From Kitasatospora kifunensis (GTDB taxonomy: Bacteria; Actinomycetota; Actinomycetes; Streptomycetales; Streptomycetaceae), in assembly GCF_014203855.1 (NCBI RefSeq), contig NZ_JACHJV010000001.1, positions 6,200,001 through 6,264,000 on the forward strand: DNA of 64,000 bases, given 5' to 3'. The position numbers were made by a program, and so were the translations under genes. Positions 1-8,102 of this stretch are shown here, piece after piece. Numbering within the stretch: position 1 is the stretch's first letter; the number at the start of each line of letters is the position of its first letter. Under the pieces are notes generated by a model that saw only the letters and a list, made by a program, of their open reading frames with translations, was not told the origin of the DNA and ran no database searches.

Positions 1-1
1 G

Positions 2-703
2 GTGGTCCAGGGCAACGACGCGCAGGGCACCGGGCTTCGGCTGCTGCCGATGATCGCCGCGCTGCTCTGCGGTGCCGGGATCAGCGACGCGAAGGCCGCG
101 CGGTTCGGCGCGAAACTCGTCATTCCGGCCGGCATGGTGGTCAGCGCCGGGGGGCTGGCGATCTTCACCGTGATCCACCCCGGCAGCGGCTACGGCATCG
201 TCGCCCTGGCCCTGGTGGTCTTCGGCTTCGGCCTGGGCCTGGGCCTGCCGCTGGCCGCCGACACCGTGTTGGACGCCCTGGCGCCCAGTCAGGCCGGCAT
301 GGGCAACGCGCTCTCCCGGACCATGCAGAGCATGGGCGTCTCGCTCGGTTCGGCGATCCTGGGCAGCGTGCTCAACAGCGCCTACCGGGACAGGATCGAC
401 TCGGCGGTGGCCGCGCTGCCCGGTGGTGCCCAGGGCGCCGCCAGGTCCGGCGTCGAGGGTGCGCACGGTGTGGCGGCCCAACTGCCGGTCGCGGCAGGCC
501 GCGTGCTGACCCAGGCTGCCGACCGCGCCTACCTCCACGGCATGGGCCAGGCCGCCGTCACCACGGCCGTGCTGCTGGTGGTGGGCGCCGCCTTGGTCCT
601 GCGCCTGCTCCCCAAGGGGCACGGCGGGCAGGGCGAGCAGGGCGGGCAGGGCGGGCACGCGGTGGAGTCGGAGGGGGGTCTGGCGGAGGTCGGTCTCAGG
701 TGA
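2..703 (+). CDS. MFS drug-exporter C-terminal part (5' truncated by window)
   Basis: The last ~233 residues of a multidrug-type major facilitator (DHA2-like, 14-helix class). Hydrophobic segments recur through the reading frame, and the stretch LAADTVLDALAPSQAGMGNALSRT with the following SMGVSLGSAILGS is the usual late-helix signature of these exporters. The true start lies before the window, so the first GTG at position 2 is not a start. The tail is a Gly/Gln-rich, probably disordered stretch encoded by short repeats (about 615-660). The gene converges on and overlaps the UbiA-like gene by 8 bp. Substrate cannot be told. It could export the product of the neighbouring terpenoid operon, but that is inference. 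Confidence 0.85.
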   Translation: MVQGNDAQGTGLRLLPMIAALLCGAGISDAKAARFGAKLVIPAGMVVSAGGLAIFTVIHPGSGYGIVALALVVFGFGLGLGLPLAADTVLDALAPSQAGMGNALSRTMQSMGVSLGSAILGSVLNSAYRDRIDSAVAALPGGAQGAARSGVEGAHGVAAQLPVAAGRVLTQAADRAYLHGMGQAAVTTAVLLVVGAALVLRLLPKGHGGQGEQGGQGGHAVESEGGLAEVGLR

Positions 704-1553
704 GGACGGCAAGAGCGGCCGCCAGTACGCCCTGAGCTTCGATCCACGGGCGCCACCGCGAGTCGTGCTCCCGGCGGTAGTCCGCCACCGTGACCAGGGT
801 GGCGAGTGAGATCACGACGAGGGCGGGGCTGCCGAGCAGGAGCGCGGTGAGCCCCGCCGCCACGCACAGCAGGCAGCCGACGAGCCGGGCGATGCGCGTG
901 CCGACCAGCACGGGCATCGAGCGGGTGCCCCGGCGGCGGTCCTCCTCGACGTCCCGCAGGTCGTTGACCAGGATCTGAGTGGCGATCAGGCACCAGAGGG
1001 CCACCGCGGTCAGCGCGACCCGACGGTCCCAGGGCCCGTGGGCCACGGCCACCGGGACGAAGACGGTGACGACGGTCCACAACAGCGCGACCAGGACCTC
1101 CTTCGCGGCCGGCAACTGCTTCCACGCGATCCGGCCGCCACGGCCGCCACCGCGGGGGATCCACTTCGCGGTGTAGCTGACCGACAGGCCCAGTCCGCCC
1201 AGCAACCAGGGCAGGCCGGCCGGTCGCAGCACGACCGTGACCACCGCCAGCGCGCCGAGCACCCGCCCGAGCCGGCGCAGCGCCACCGCGTGGTCCGCCA
1301 GCCAGTGGGTCCGCTCGGGCATCGTGACGCGGTCGGCGCTCTGCTCCGCGGGCGCCATCCGGTCGCGCAGGTAGAACACGGCGGTCAGCAGGAAGGCCTG
1401 CGCGACTACCACCGGGTCGACGGGCCGGCCGACGATCAGCGCCGTGCAGACGACCCAGCCCGCCGCGCTGCCGGCCATGAGCAGATTCGACCACACGAGC
1501 CACGGCGTGAGGCGCGGCACGAACCGGGGCACGAGCTGGGGCGCGCGACTCAC
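696..1553 (-). CDS. UbiA-fold prenyltransferase-like membrane protein of terpenoid operon
   Basis: 285 residues, nearly all hydrophobic helices. The second aspartate-rich motif of UbiA prenyltransferases is intact (NDLRDVEEDRRRG, about residues 198-210), followed by the usual GTRSMPVLVG. The first motif (normally NDxxDxxxD) is replaced by FYLRDRMAPAEQ plus MPERTHWL, a pattern of a divergent UbiA-like branch. Family members attach or cyclise polyprenyl diphosphates at the membrane. GTG start at 1553 with a weak GGAG 10 bases upstream, 19 bases after the ferredoxin stop, so it is the last gene of the terpenoid operon. It may transfer a (reduced) geranylgeranyl chain or act as a UbiA-type cyclase; substrate unknown. 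Confidence 0.75.
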   Translation of the reverse strand: MSRAPQLVPRFVPRLTPWLVWSNLLMAGSAAGWVVCTALIVGRPVDPVVVAQAFLLTAVFYLRDRMAPAEQSADRVTMPERTHWLADHAVALRRLGRVLGALAVVTVVLRPAGLPWLLGGLGLSVSYTAKWIPRGGGRGGRIAWKQLPAAKEVLVALLWTVVTVFVPVAVAHGPWDRRVALTAVALWCLIATQILVNDLRDVEEDRRRGTRSMPVLVGTRIARLVGCLLCVAAGLTALLLGSPALVVISLATLVTVADYRREHDSRWRPWIEAQGVLAAALAVLT

Positions 1554-1572
1554 CGCGACGCTCCGCCCGCCG

Positions 1573-1821
1573 TCACCGGAGCGGGATCGCGCGGACGGCG
1601 GGCAGGTCGGCCCGTTCCTGCGCGGTGGCGCGGCGGGAGTCGATGGCGGTGACGGGACAGACCTTCTCGCAGGCCATGCAGGCGATGTCGCAGGGGGTGT
1701 CGGTGGCGATGGTGTCGAAGGGGGTGGTGAACCCGGCCTCCTTCGGACACACCGCGACGCATGCCCCGCACTGGATGCACGCGTTCCAGTTGACCTGGAA
1801 GACCATGGGGCTGTGGGGCAT
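1573..1821 (-). CDS. 2[4Fe-4S] ferredoxin paired with geranylgeranyl reductase
   Basis: 82-residue soluble electron carrier. Eight cluster cysteines are visible: CIQCGACVAVCP (CxxCxxCxxxCP) and CDIACMACEKVCP, where the first spacing is CxxxC rather than CxxC. ATG start at 1821 with AGAGGA eight bases upstream; the methionine at 1806 is an alternative. It lies 66 bases after the geranylgeranyl reductase and 19 bases before the UbiA-like gene. In methanogenic archaea a ferredoxin supplies electrons to geranylgeranyl reductase, so the likely role here is donor for the adjacent reductase (inference from family knowledge and adjacency). Confidence 0.9.
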   Translation of the reverse strand: MPHSPMVFQVNWNACIQCGACVAVCPKEAGFTTPFDTIATDTPCDIACMACEKVCPVTAIDSRRATAQERADLPAVRAIPLR

Positions 1822-1859
1822 CGGATCAGTCCTCTGCTTCGTTTCGGCCGGACCGGGTG

Positions 1860-1899
1860 GTGATCGGTCAGACCTTGCGGTGATCGGTCAGACCTTGCG
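1860..1899. repeat. Perfect 20-bp tandem duplication spanning the GGR stop codon
   Basis: The 20-mer GTGATCGGTCAGACCTTGCG occurs at 1860-1879 and again at 1880-1899. The second copy contains the stop and last codons of the reductase gene on the minus strand; the first lies just beyond it. One of several such duplications at gene ends in this window. Confidence 0.95.
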
Positions 1900-3042
1900 G
1901 TACTCGGAGTCGGGGCGGAAGTAGCTGGTCATCGTCGTGTGGAGCAGGGCGTCGCGGCGCGCGGGGTCGCGCTCGCGGAAGATGCTGGTCTTGAGGTCGT
2001 AGAGCTTCCACATGGTGTTTCCGAGTTCCGCCAGCCAGCGCTGGTGGTAGCCGGCCAGGTGCGCGGCGGTGGGCGGCAGGTCGCCGGCCACGAACTGCGC
2101 CAGGAACGCGCCGGCGATGGCCCCGCCGCGCAGCGCCGTGTGGATCCCGCCCCCGGTGATGGGATTGACGTGGCGGGCCGCGTCGCCGACCAGGACGATG
2201 TGGTCGGCGGTCTGCCGCCGCAGCGGTGCCGCCAGGGGAACTCCGCCGCCCTGCACCTCGACGATCCGGGCACCCTTCAACCGGTCGGCGAGGAACGACT
2301 CGTTCATGAACCGGTCCAGGTGCCACCGTGCGTCCTGCTTGGTCATGGTCCGGGCGACACCGAGACCGACCTCCGCGTGACCGTGGCCCTTGGGGAAGAT
2401 CCACGAATAGCCGCCCGGTGCCCAGCGCTCGCCGGTGACGATCTCCAGCAGGCCGCGGGTCTCGACGCCCTCGACGACGAACTGGAAGCACGAGGCCAGT
2501 TCCTTGAGCTTGATCCGCGTCTGGATGCCGGCCCACCTGCCGACCTGGGACTGCACCCCGTCCGCGCCGACCACCACGTGCGCGGTGACGGAGACGGGAC
2601 GGCCGAGGCGGGTCAGGTGGACCTCGGTGGTGCCGTCCGGGCGGGGCGTGTGCCCCGTCGCCTCGGTCTTCAACCACACCTCGGCGCCCGCCTGTTCGGC
2701 GAGGCCCGCCAAGTGGCGGTCGAACCTGCGGCGGTCGACCACGTATCCGAGCGGTTCGTTGCGGTACCGGCGGTAGTCCAGCGTCTCCGCGGTCCCGGTG
2801 GCGTCGTACGCGACGAACCCGTACACCGGTTCCAACACGAACTCGTCCGCGGGAAGGACATCCACCACGGTCAGCGCGTTGGCACTGACCGCCCCCGAGC
2901 ACTGGATGGGCGAGCCCAACTCCTGTTTCTTGTCCACCAGGAGAACGCTCAAGCCGCCCCGAGCCGCAGTCCGGGCCGCCGTCGCACCCGCCGGGCCCGA
3001 CCCGACGACCACGAGGTCGTAGTCAACAATCGCCCTCACCAT
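1888..3042 (-). CDS. Geranylgeranyl reductase family FAD oxidoreductase
   Basis: 384 residues with an N-terminal FAD Rossmann motif (VVVGSGPAGATAA, residues 11-23), a cysteine in SPIQCSG (C48) at the position used by archaeal geranylgeranyl reductases, the substrate-pocket motif PGGYSWIFPKG, and the second FAD motif GDAARHVNPITGGGI. Family members saturate double bonds of geranylgeranyl chains or prenylated lipids. The resemblance to archaeal enzymes, which use ferredoxin, fits the ferredoxin gene directly downstream. ATG at 3042 preceded by a GGGGGG run. The gap to the upstream prenyl synthase is 122 bp. It may reduce GGPP, a prenylated product of the UbiA-like protein, or the terpene made by the cyclase. 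Confidence 0.9.
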   Translation of the reverse strand: MVRAIVDYDLVVVGSGPAGATAARTAARGGLSVLLVDKKQELGSPIQCSGAVSANALTVVDVLPADEFVLEPVYGFVAYDATGTAETLDYRRYRNEPLGYVVDRRRFDRHLAGLAEQAGAEVWLKTEATGHTPRPDGTTEVHLTRLGRPVSVTAHVVVGADGVQSQVGRWAGIQTRIKLKELASCFQFVVEGVETRGLLEIVTGERWAPGGYSWIFPKGHGHAEVGLGVARTMTKQDARWHLDRFMNESFLADRLKGARIVEVQGGGVPLAAPLRRQTADHIVLVGDAARHVNPITGGGIHTALRGGAIAGAFLAQFVAGDLPPTAAHLAGYHQRWLAELGNTMWKLYDLKTSIFRERDPARRDALLHTTMTSYFRPDSEYRKV

Positions 3043-3164
3043 GCCGTGCCCCCCATTTCGCTTCCGTGATCCTCGACACGCTAGGGATCGGTGAACCTGA
3101 CCGTCAGGTTCACGTCACGCGATCATCCGATCGAGTGAAATTCGTTTGAATGCTGCTGCCCGAG

Positions 3165-4250
3165 TCAGTGGTCCCGGTTGGTCACGAGAGCGGCTATGGC
3201 CCGCAGTTCGGCGCCACCGTCGGGAGTGGGCCCGAGGTCGGCGAGCGCCCGCAGGGCTGAGCCGATGCGGCGGTCGACCTCGGCGGCGGCCCAGGTGCGG
3301 CCCCCGGCCTGTTCGACCAGCTCCGCCGCGCGGGCGGTGGTGGTCTGGTCGAACTCGTCGGTGGTGGCGAAGACTTGTGCCAGTTCGCGACCGGCGGCGG
3401 TGTCCGACAGCAGCGCCGCGGCGACCGGTAGGGACTTCTTGCGGGCCGCGAGGTCATTGCCGATCGGCTTGCCCGTCCGCAGCGGATCGCCCCAGATGCT
3501 GAGGGCGTCGTCGACGATCTGGAAGGCCACGCCCAGTTGGCGGCCGAACGTGCGGTAGCCGCTTGCGGCTTGCGCGGTGGCGCCTGCGGCTCGTGCGCCG
3601 AGTTCGCAGGCCGTGCCCAGGATTGCACCGGTCTTGCCCTCGGCCATGGCCAGACACTCGGCGAGGCTCACCTCGGACGCGTCCTCGAAGGCCAGGTCGG
3701 CACACTGACCTGTGCCCAACTCCAATACCGCATCGGCGAGGACCGGGGCGAGGTCCGTGTCGCAGAGGCGGCGGATGGCGGCGGTCAGCAGCATGTCGCC
3801 GGTGAGGATCGCCTGGTCCACGCCGAAGACGGACCATGCGGACGGGCGGTGACGACGCGTCGTGTCGTTGTCCATCACGTCGTCGTGCAGGAGGGAGAAG
3901 TCGTGGACCAGTTCGACGGCCGCCGCGGCGTCGAGCACGCCTGGCGTGGCGGTGCCGCCCGTGGCGCGGGCGCAGGCCAGCGTCAGTGCGGGCCTGATCG
4001 CCTTGCCCGTGCCGGAGATCGGACGGCCTTCGGCGTCCCACCAGCCGATGTGGTAGCCCGCCACCCGTCGGAGAGTGTCGGGCAGGCCGTCGACGATGTC
4101 CCGCAGGGCGGGGGTGATCGCCTCTCGGGCTTCGAGGAGGAGCTGGGTGACCGGACGCATCCCGGCCGTACCGGGCCGGGCCGGCGCCTCGGCGGCGACG
4201 TCAGGCAGCGCAAGCCGTTTCGTGACGAGTCCTCTCCGGTCTGCCGACAC
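3165..4250 (-). CDS. E-polyprenyl (likely geranylgeranyl) diphosphate synthase
   Basis: About 361 residues with both aspartate-rich motifs of trans-isoprenyl chain synthases: first motif LLHDDVMDND (DDxxD) and second motif QIVDDALSIWGD. The KxIRPAL stretch, the RRHRPS loop and TGDMLLT complete the pattern. It would make GGPP from IPP and allylic primers for the terpene synthase. I chose GTG 4250 because a GGGGG-rich ribosome site lies upstream; an in-frame start at 4319 would add 23 poorly conserved residues. It lies about 100 bp (or 30 bp with the longer start) after the terpene synthase. Chain length cannot be assigned without structural modelling of the residues before the first motif. Confidence 0.92.
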   Translation of the reverse strand: MSADRRGLVTKRLALPDVAAEAPARPGTAGMRPVTQLLLEAREAITPALRDIVDGLPDTLRRVAGYHIGWWDAEGRPISGTGKAIRPALTLACARATGGTATPGVLDAAAAVELVHDFSLLHDDVMDNDTTRRHRPSAWSVFGVDQAILTGDMLLTAAIRRLCDTDLAPVLADAVLELGTGQCADLAFEDASEVSLAECLAMAEGKTGAILGTACELGARAAGATAQAASGYRTFGRQLGVAFQIVDDALSIWGDPLRTGKPIGNDLAARKKSLPVAAALLSDTAAGRELAQVFATTDEFDQTTTARAAELVEQAGGRTWAAAEVDRRIGSALRALADLGPTPDGGAELRAIAALVTNRDH

Positions 4251-4349
4251 TCCTCGGCCACCCCCTTCGAGCCTCTTCGAACAAGGCCCGGCGAATCCGC
4301 GCCGATGTGATGTGACCACGACGAGAGGGCCGGGATCCTTGCGGCAGAT

Positions 4350-5291
4350 TCAAACCACCCTCTCGGGTGAATCGCTTCGCCGGCGGACCGCTTGCAGGGC
4401 GCTGGTAGCCGGGGCTGTCGGGTAGCGGGAACTGGTCCGGGTCCAGTCGGTCAGGGCGCGGCGGAAGTGGTCGAGTGAGCGCGCGAAGCGGTTGGTGGCC
4501 GCGTCGAGGTCGTCCTCGCGAACGGCGGTGTACAGCCACCAGAAGCGGCGCTCTTCGGCGTCCAGGAGCATCCGTACCTGGTCTCTGGCCGCGTCTGTTG
4601 GCAGTGCCTGGCTGGTGCGCAAGGCGTCGGCTGCGGTGAAGGTGTCGGAGTCGTTGGCGGCGAGGTCGTTGACCAGGCAGCCGACGGTGGAGAAGCTGCG
4701 CAGGAGGGATTGGACGAGGGCATCGTTCCAGTTGGGGGTGACGCACTGTTCGGCGAGTTCGCACCACATGGCGGCGAGCAGCATGCCGCCGTCGGTGGGA
4801 CGGATCGTCAGGTACTGGCGCAGAGTTGGGACGCGGTGGGGCTGGACGAAGTCGAGCAGTTTGGCGGAGGCGGCGTGCACCCAGTCCTCCAGGTGCGTCA
4901 GGTATCGCTGCCACCAGCAGGCGGGCATGAGCGCGCGGGTATCTGCGGTGAGGTCGGCGAGGGCATGCGCGGCGGGGTGGTCGGCGTGCCCGGGACGGGC
5001 GCTGCCGCCTGCGATGAGGAGGAGTGAGAGGGTGAACTCGCCTACCGCCTGCTGCGATTCGTCCAGCATCTCCCCGTCGAAGACATCGTCAACGATCCAC
5101 GTCCAGAGCGCCCAGCGGGTGGCGAGGTCGAGTTCGGCGCCGGACGCGGTAGGCCAGGCGGCCAGGCACAGGTCCACGTACCCGTGCGCGAGGTAGGCGG
5201 CGGGGTCGGGGTGCAGGGCGTACTCGGTGAGGAAGGTCGCGGCGCTCACGTAGAGGTCGGTGTGCCGACGGTCGGTCACGGTCGTGGTCAC
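4350..5291 (-). CDS. Class I terpene synthase with an atypical NSE motif
   Basis: 313 residues from GTG 5291, which follows GGGGAGG closely; a longer frame to 5474 adds only Arg/Gly-rich non-conserved sequence. The first metal motif is WIVDDVFDGE (residues 65-74, DDxxD/E). The second reads NDLAANDSD (208-216), so the Ser/Thr and Arg/Lys positions of the NSE consensus are Ala and Ser. A C-terminal RY pair (SSRYP) closes the active site as in bacterial cyclases. It probably cyclises the GGPP made by the next gene, but the changed NSE triad leaves metal binding uncertain. First gene of the five-gene operon; product unknown. Confidence 0.87.
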   Translation of the reverse strand: MTTTVTDRRHTDLYVSAATFLTEYALHPDPAAYLAHGYVDLCLAAWPTASGAELDLATRWALWTWIVDDVFDGEMLDESQQAVGEFTLSLLLIAGGSARPGHADHPAAHALADLTADTRALMPACWWQRYLTHLEDWVHAASAKLLDFVQPHRVPTLRQYLTIRPTDGGMLLAAMWCELAEQCVTPNWNDALVQSLLRSFSTVGCLVNDLAANDSDTFTAADALRTSQALPTDAARDQVRMLLDAEERRFWWLYTAVREDDLDAATNRFARSLDHFRRALTDWTRTSSRYPTAPATSALQAVRRRSDSPERVV

Positions 5292-5457
5292 CGCGCCTCC
5301 CCGGCATGGTCGGCGCACGCGGCGACGACCCACGTCAGGCCGCCCACCGTGCGGTGACCGGCTGGTTGCAGCGGCGGAGCCGCGAGATCTGCCATGTCGA
5401 GGACGGTAGGGAGCGGCGGGGAGCGCCATCAACGCGTTTGCAGGCATTTGCAGATTT

Positions 5458-6306
5458 TCACTCCAGGGAGTCAATCGCCTTGGAAATCAGGGAGCGTGCC
5501 TGCGCGCCATATACCGCGAAGTCCTTGAACCTGTCGAACGCCCGGGCGTAGAGGTCGACTTCGCTCGGGGTGGTGACCGTCACCTGGGCGGACAGCAGTT
5601 CCATGCCGGCTTCCGCGTCATCGAAGATGTTGAAGGTCTCCACCGGCCACATGCTGCGCACCGCTGTGAACGGGATGACGCCGAGCGAGACAGTCGGCAA
5701 CGACATGACCGCCAGCAGGTACGCCAGTTGCTCGGCCATCGTCGCGACGCTGCCGAGGCGGTAGTACAGGACTGACTCCTCCACCAGGATCGCGAAGCGG
5801 TGGTTGCCCGTGCGGATGACACGAGATCGGGCGAGGCGAGCCGCCACGGCTTCGGTGACGTCGTTGGGAGTGCGGCGGAAGTCGGCCACGGTGGCGAGCA
5901 AGGCGGTTGCGTACGCCTCGGTCTGCAAGACACCCGGCACGACGCGGGAGGAGTAGGCGCGGAAGTGACGAGTGCGCTCGTAGAGGGGGACCGCCGACTC
6001 TTGCAGTCTTCGCAGCCCGGTACGGGTGAGCCTGCGCCACTCGACATACATGGAGTCCACGGCGCGGTTGGCAGCGATCAAGTCCTCGGCCTGGTCGTCC
6101 GCGCCGCAGGCAGCGCACCACGCGCGGATGTCCTTGTCGGACGGTGCTGTCTTGGCGTTGATGATGCGAGAGGTCTTGGCACCGTTCCAGCCACACAGGG
6201 CAGCCAACTCCTGCCCCTGGAGACAGGCGTCCAGCATGATCTCGCGCAGTCGCGCGGCGACGGCAAGACGGGCCTCTTGCGCGCCGGAGGACGGGGAGGT
6301 GGGCAT
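5458..6306 (-). CDS. XRE-family regulator with DUF5753 domain
   Basis: 282 residues. An N-terminal helix-turn-helix (about residues 10-65, LREIMLDACLQGQELAALCG, then a recognition helix ending TSRIINAKTAPS) is followed by the C-terminal domain typical of this actinobacterial family, with the hallmark YSSRVVPGVLQTEAYA and the region around SVLYYRLGS. ATG 6306 is preferred; longer frames give low-quality sequence. It reads in the same direction as the terpenoid operon, 166 bp upstream of the terpene synthase, so it is a candidate regulator. These regulators are usually encoded beside DUF6879 proteins, as here. Confidence 0.88.
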   Translation of the reverse strand: MPTSPSSGAQEARLAVAARLREIMLDACLQGQELAALCGWNGAKTSRIINAKTAPSDKDIRAWCAACGADDQAEDLIAANRAVDSMYVEWRRLTRTGLRRLQESAVPLYERTRHFRAYSSRVVPGVLQTEAYATALLATVADFRRTPNDVTEAVAARLARSRVIRTGNHRFAILVEESVLYYRLGSVATMAEQLAYLLAVMSLPTVSLGVIPFTAVRSMWPVETFNIFDDAEAGMELLSAQVTVTTPSEVDLYARAFDRFKDFAVYGAQARSLISKAIDSLE

Positions 6307-6329
6307 GGGCTGGCGGTCCTGGGCGGGAG

Positions 6330-6899
6330 CTAGACGGTGTACTCCTCGTGGGGGATGGCCCGCTCCCAGACGGCCTCGAACGCAGAGGCACAGAGCTTGG
6401 CCACCGTGGCGTCTTCGCACATCTCCGGCCCGGCGGATGCGCCGTCGCCGGTGAAGTGATTGAAGCGCACCACGCGACCGTCGAACAGCCAGAAATCATT
6501 ACCGGGGAGCGCGATGTCCGAGGCCTGTCGGCGAGGGAGCCATCGCACCAGTTCCCCGGCCGCGATGTTGACGACGGTTCCGGCGTGCTCATAGCGGATG
6601 TAGTCGGTGACCGGCTCGGAGACGATGCGGGCGCGGCGCATCACGACACCTCGGGCGCTGGCTGCCCGGACCATCGACACCCAGCCGGACCAGCCTTCGG
6701 ACTCGGGGTCGACATCCGGGTGGGTGCCGGAGCGCTTGAACTCCGCGAATTCCGCAGCCTCGCCGGCGATACCGTAGGAGTCGCGCATCTCCAGGTGGAC
6801 CGCCGAGTGCTGGGCTCCAGCCAGTAGCTCAGAGAAGTCAGCGCCTCGTTGGGCTTCCAGCCCTGGATCACCAACTCGCGCTCCCCGTCGTCCACCCAC
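6330..6899 (-). CDS. DUF6879 family protein (start uncertain)
   Basis: The conserved part begins near FSELLAGAQHSAVHLEMRDSYG and runs through ARGVVMRRARIVSEPVTDYIRYE, LPRRQASDIALPGNDFWLFD and the C-terminal WERAIPHEEYTV, matching the DUF6879 proteins that accompany XRE/DUF5753 regulators in streptomycetes. Function is unknown; such pairs have been compared to antitoxin-like or regulatory modules. No good start lies at the expected N-terminus: the nearest is GTG 6899, inside an upstream out-of-frame ORF. The gene is 23 bp upstream of the XRE gene and probably cotranscribed with it. Confidence 0.75.
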   Translation of the reverse strand: MGGRRGARVGDPGLEAQRGADFSELLAGAQHSAVHLEMRDSYGIAGEAAEFAEFKRSGTHPDVDPESEGWSGWVSMVRAASARGVVMRRARIVSEPVTDYIRYEHAGTVVNIAAGELVRWLPRRQASDIALPGNDFWLFDGRVVRFNHFTGDGASAGPEMCEDATVAKLCASAFEAVWERAIPHEEYTV

Positions 6900-6958
6900 A
6901 CCATTGGGCTCTCGTCCTTTCCGGTGCTGGGGTCGATCCCGCCGAACCGTAGCGACAT
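6641..6958 (-). pseudogene. Broken small partner ORF fused out of frame into the DUF6879 gene
   Basis: Reading from ATG 6958 the first ~43 residues (MSLRFGGIDPSTGKDESP, then MVWVDDGERELVIQGW) resemble the ~70-residue partner protein often found directly upstream of DUF6879 genes, with its typical PxVWVD and IVQGW motifs. After about 6835 the same frame turns into nonsense, while the DUF6879 sequence continues in another frame. This looks like a deletion that joined the two genes out of phase. A programmed shift or an independent overlapping gene cannot be excluded. Confidence 0.5.
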
Positions 6959-7225
6959 GGTGGCCTCCCACTGTGCTGCAGGCGATACTTGTGTTCACGC
7001 TTTCACGCTGAGCGACCGTGACGCCAGGAGTTTGCACGAACTTGCGCGCCGAACGTCGGCACCGTGCGTCCGCACGTCAGCACAGGCCTGGGTCCCGGTC
7101 CGCGCTGCTGCTCTATCGCCCCGAGACCTTGCGGATAGCGTGCGGACGACCGACCGACGACTACCGGAGATCCGAGTGCTGCACGATCTGCTGGCGCTCC
7201 CCTCCATCAGATGAGAGGCGCCCCG

Positions 7226-7675
7226 ATGAAACTCGACATCACACCCGCGACCACAGAGGACGCCCAGACGATCGCCACGGTCCTCGGGGAGATCGAGGAG
7301 TACTACGGCGGCGACCGGATCGCGCCGCCGACCGCCGAGGTTGTGGCCGCGCTCTTCGGCGACTGGCCCGCTGCCCGTGTCCTGCTCGCCCGCGACGGCG
7401 ATCGGGTGGTGGGGCTCGCATCGGTCAGCCGCCTCTGGCCCGCCGCCGGTGCGGACGTCAGCCTGTACCTGAAGGAGCTCTACGTGCGCGAAGGCCACCG
7501 GCGCCGTGGTGTCGCCCGGCAGTTGATGGATGCGGTACACGCGGAGGCCCGCGCTGCTGGCTGCCGCCGCGTGGAGTGGACGGCGGATCGGGACAACCCG
7601 CCTGCGCTGGACCTGTACGCCGCGCTCGGCATCGAGCCGCAACGGGACAAGGTGTTCTACCGTTCGGCTGTGTGA
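7226..7675 (+). CDS. GNAT-family N-acetyltransferase
   Basis: 149 residues with the acetyl-CoA-binding motif A in EGHRRRGVARQLMDAV and the preceding beta strand LKELYVRE; the late AALDLYAALGIEP segment (here PALDLYAALG) is the usual motif B. Such enzymes acetylate amines of small molecules or proteins. ATG 7226 is chosen because GAGAGG lies seven bases upstream; the earlier ATG at 7211 has no such site. It stands alone between the regulator locus and cutA, so the substrate cannot be guessed. Confidence 0.9.
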   Translation: MKLDITPATTEDAQTIATVLGEIEEYYGGDRIAPPTAEVVAALFGDWPAARVLLARDGDRVVGLASVSRLWPAAGADVSLYLKELYVREGHRRRGVARQLMDAVHAEARAAGCRRVEWTADRDNPPALDLYAALGIEPQRDKVFYRSAV

Positions 7676-7787
7676 GGCCGTCACGCGCAGGCGTCCCTGG
7701 GTCGGCAGAGGCTGGTCGCGCTCGCCGCGAGGCTGCCTGCCGACGTGCCGGCGTGCCGACAGCCAGGGAGCTGAGTGATGAGATCGC

Positions 7788-8102
7788 TCAGCTGTAGTCA
7801 GAGATCCACTGAAGGTACTCGCTACTGCCGTGAGTGATGTCGGCGGCGATGATCTCCGGAGTGGTGTAGGCGTGGGCTGACTTGATGATCTGCTCCAGCT
7901 CGGCGAAGCGCCCGGCAGGCAGCTTGTAGAGCACGCGCCACTCCTCGTCCGTCTGGATGGCGTCCTCCCACCAGTACACAGACTTGATCGGGCCATCGAT
8001 CTGGGCGCAGGCGGCAACCTTTGCGCTCACGCCTGCACGGGCGAGCTCCTCGGCATGTTCTGCGCTATCGGTGGTGGTCAGGACAGTGATGTAGTCGGCC
8101 AC
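7788..8102 (-). CDS. cutA: CutA1 divalent-cation tolerance protein
   Basis: 104-residue CutA1, a small trimeric protein with a ferredoxin-like fold linked to copper/divalent metal tolerance. Seen: VLTTTDSAEHAEELAR near the N-terminus, AACAQIDGPIKSVYWW, DEEWRVLYKL and the late SAHAYTTPEIIAADI that defines the family. GTG start at 8102 with AAGGGGAG seven bases upstream. Convergent with the GNAT gene, single-gene unit. Confidence 0.93.
   Translation of the reverse strand: MADYITVLTTTDSAEHAEELARAGVSAKVAACAQIDGPIKSVYWWEDAIQTDEEWRVLYKLPAGRFAELEQIIKSAHAYTTPEIIAADITHGSSEYLQWISDYS

Noticed and set aside
1868..2902. Alternative 344-residue frame overlapping the GGR gene
   Set aside because: Its stop comes from the duplicated 20-mer; the translation is Arg/Gly-rich shadow sequence.
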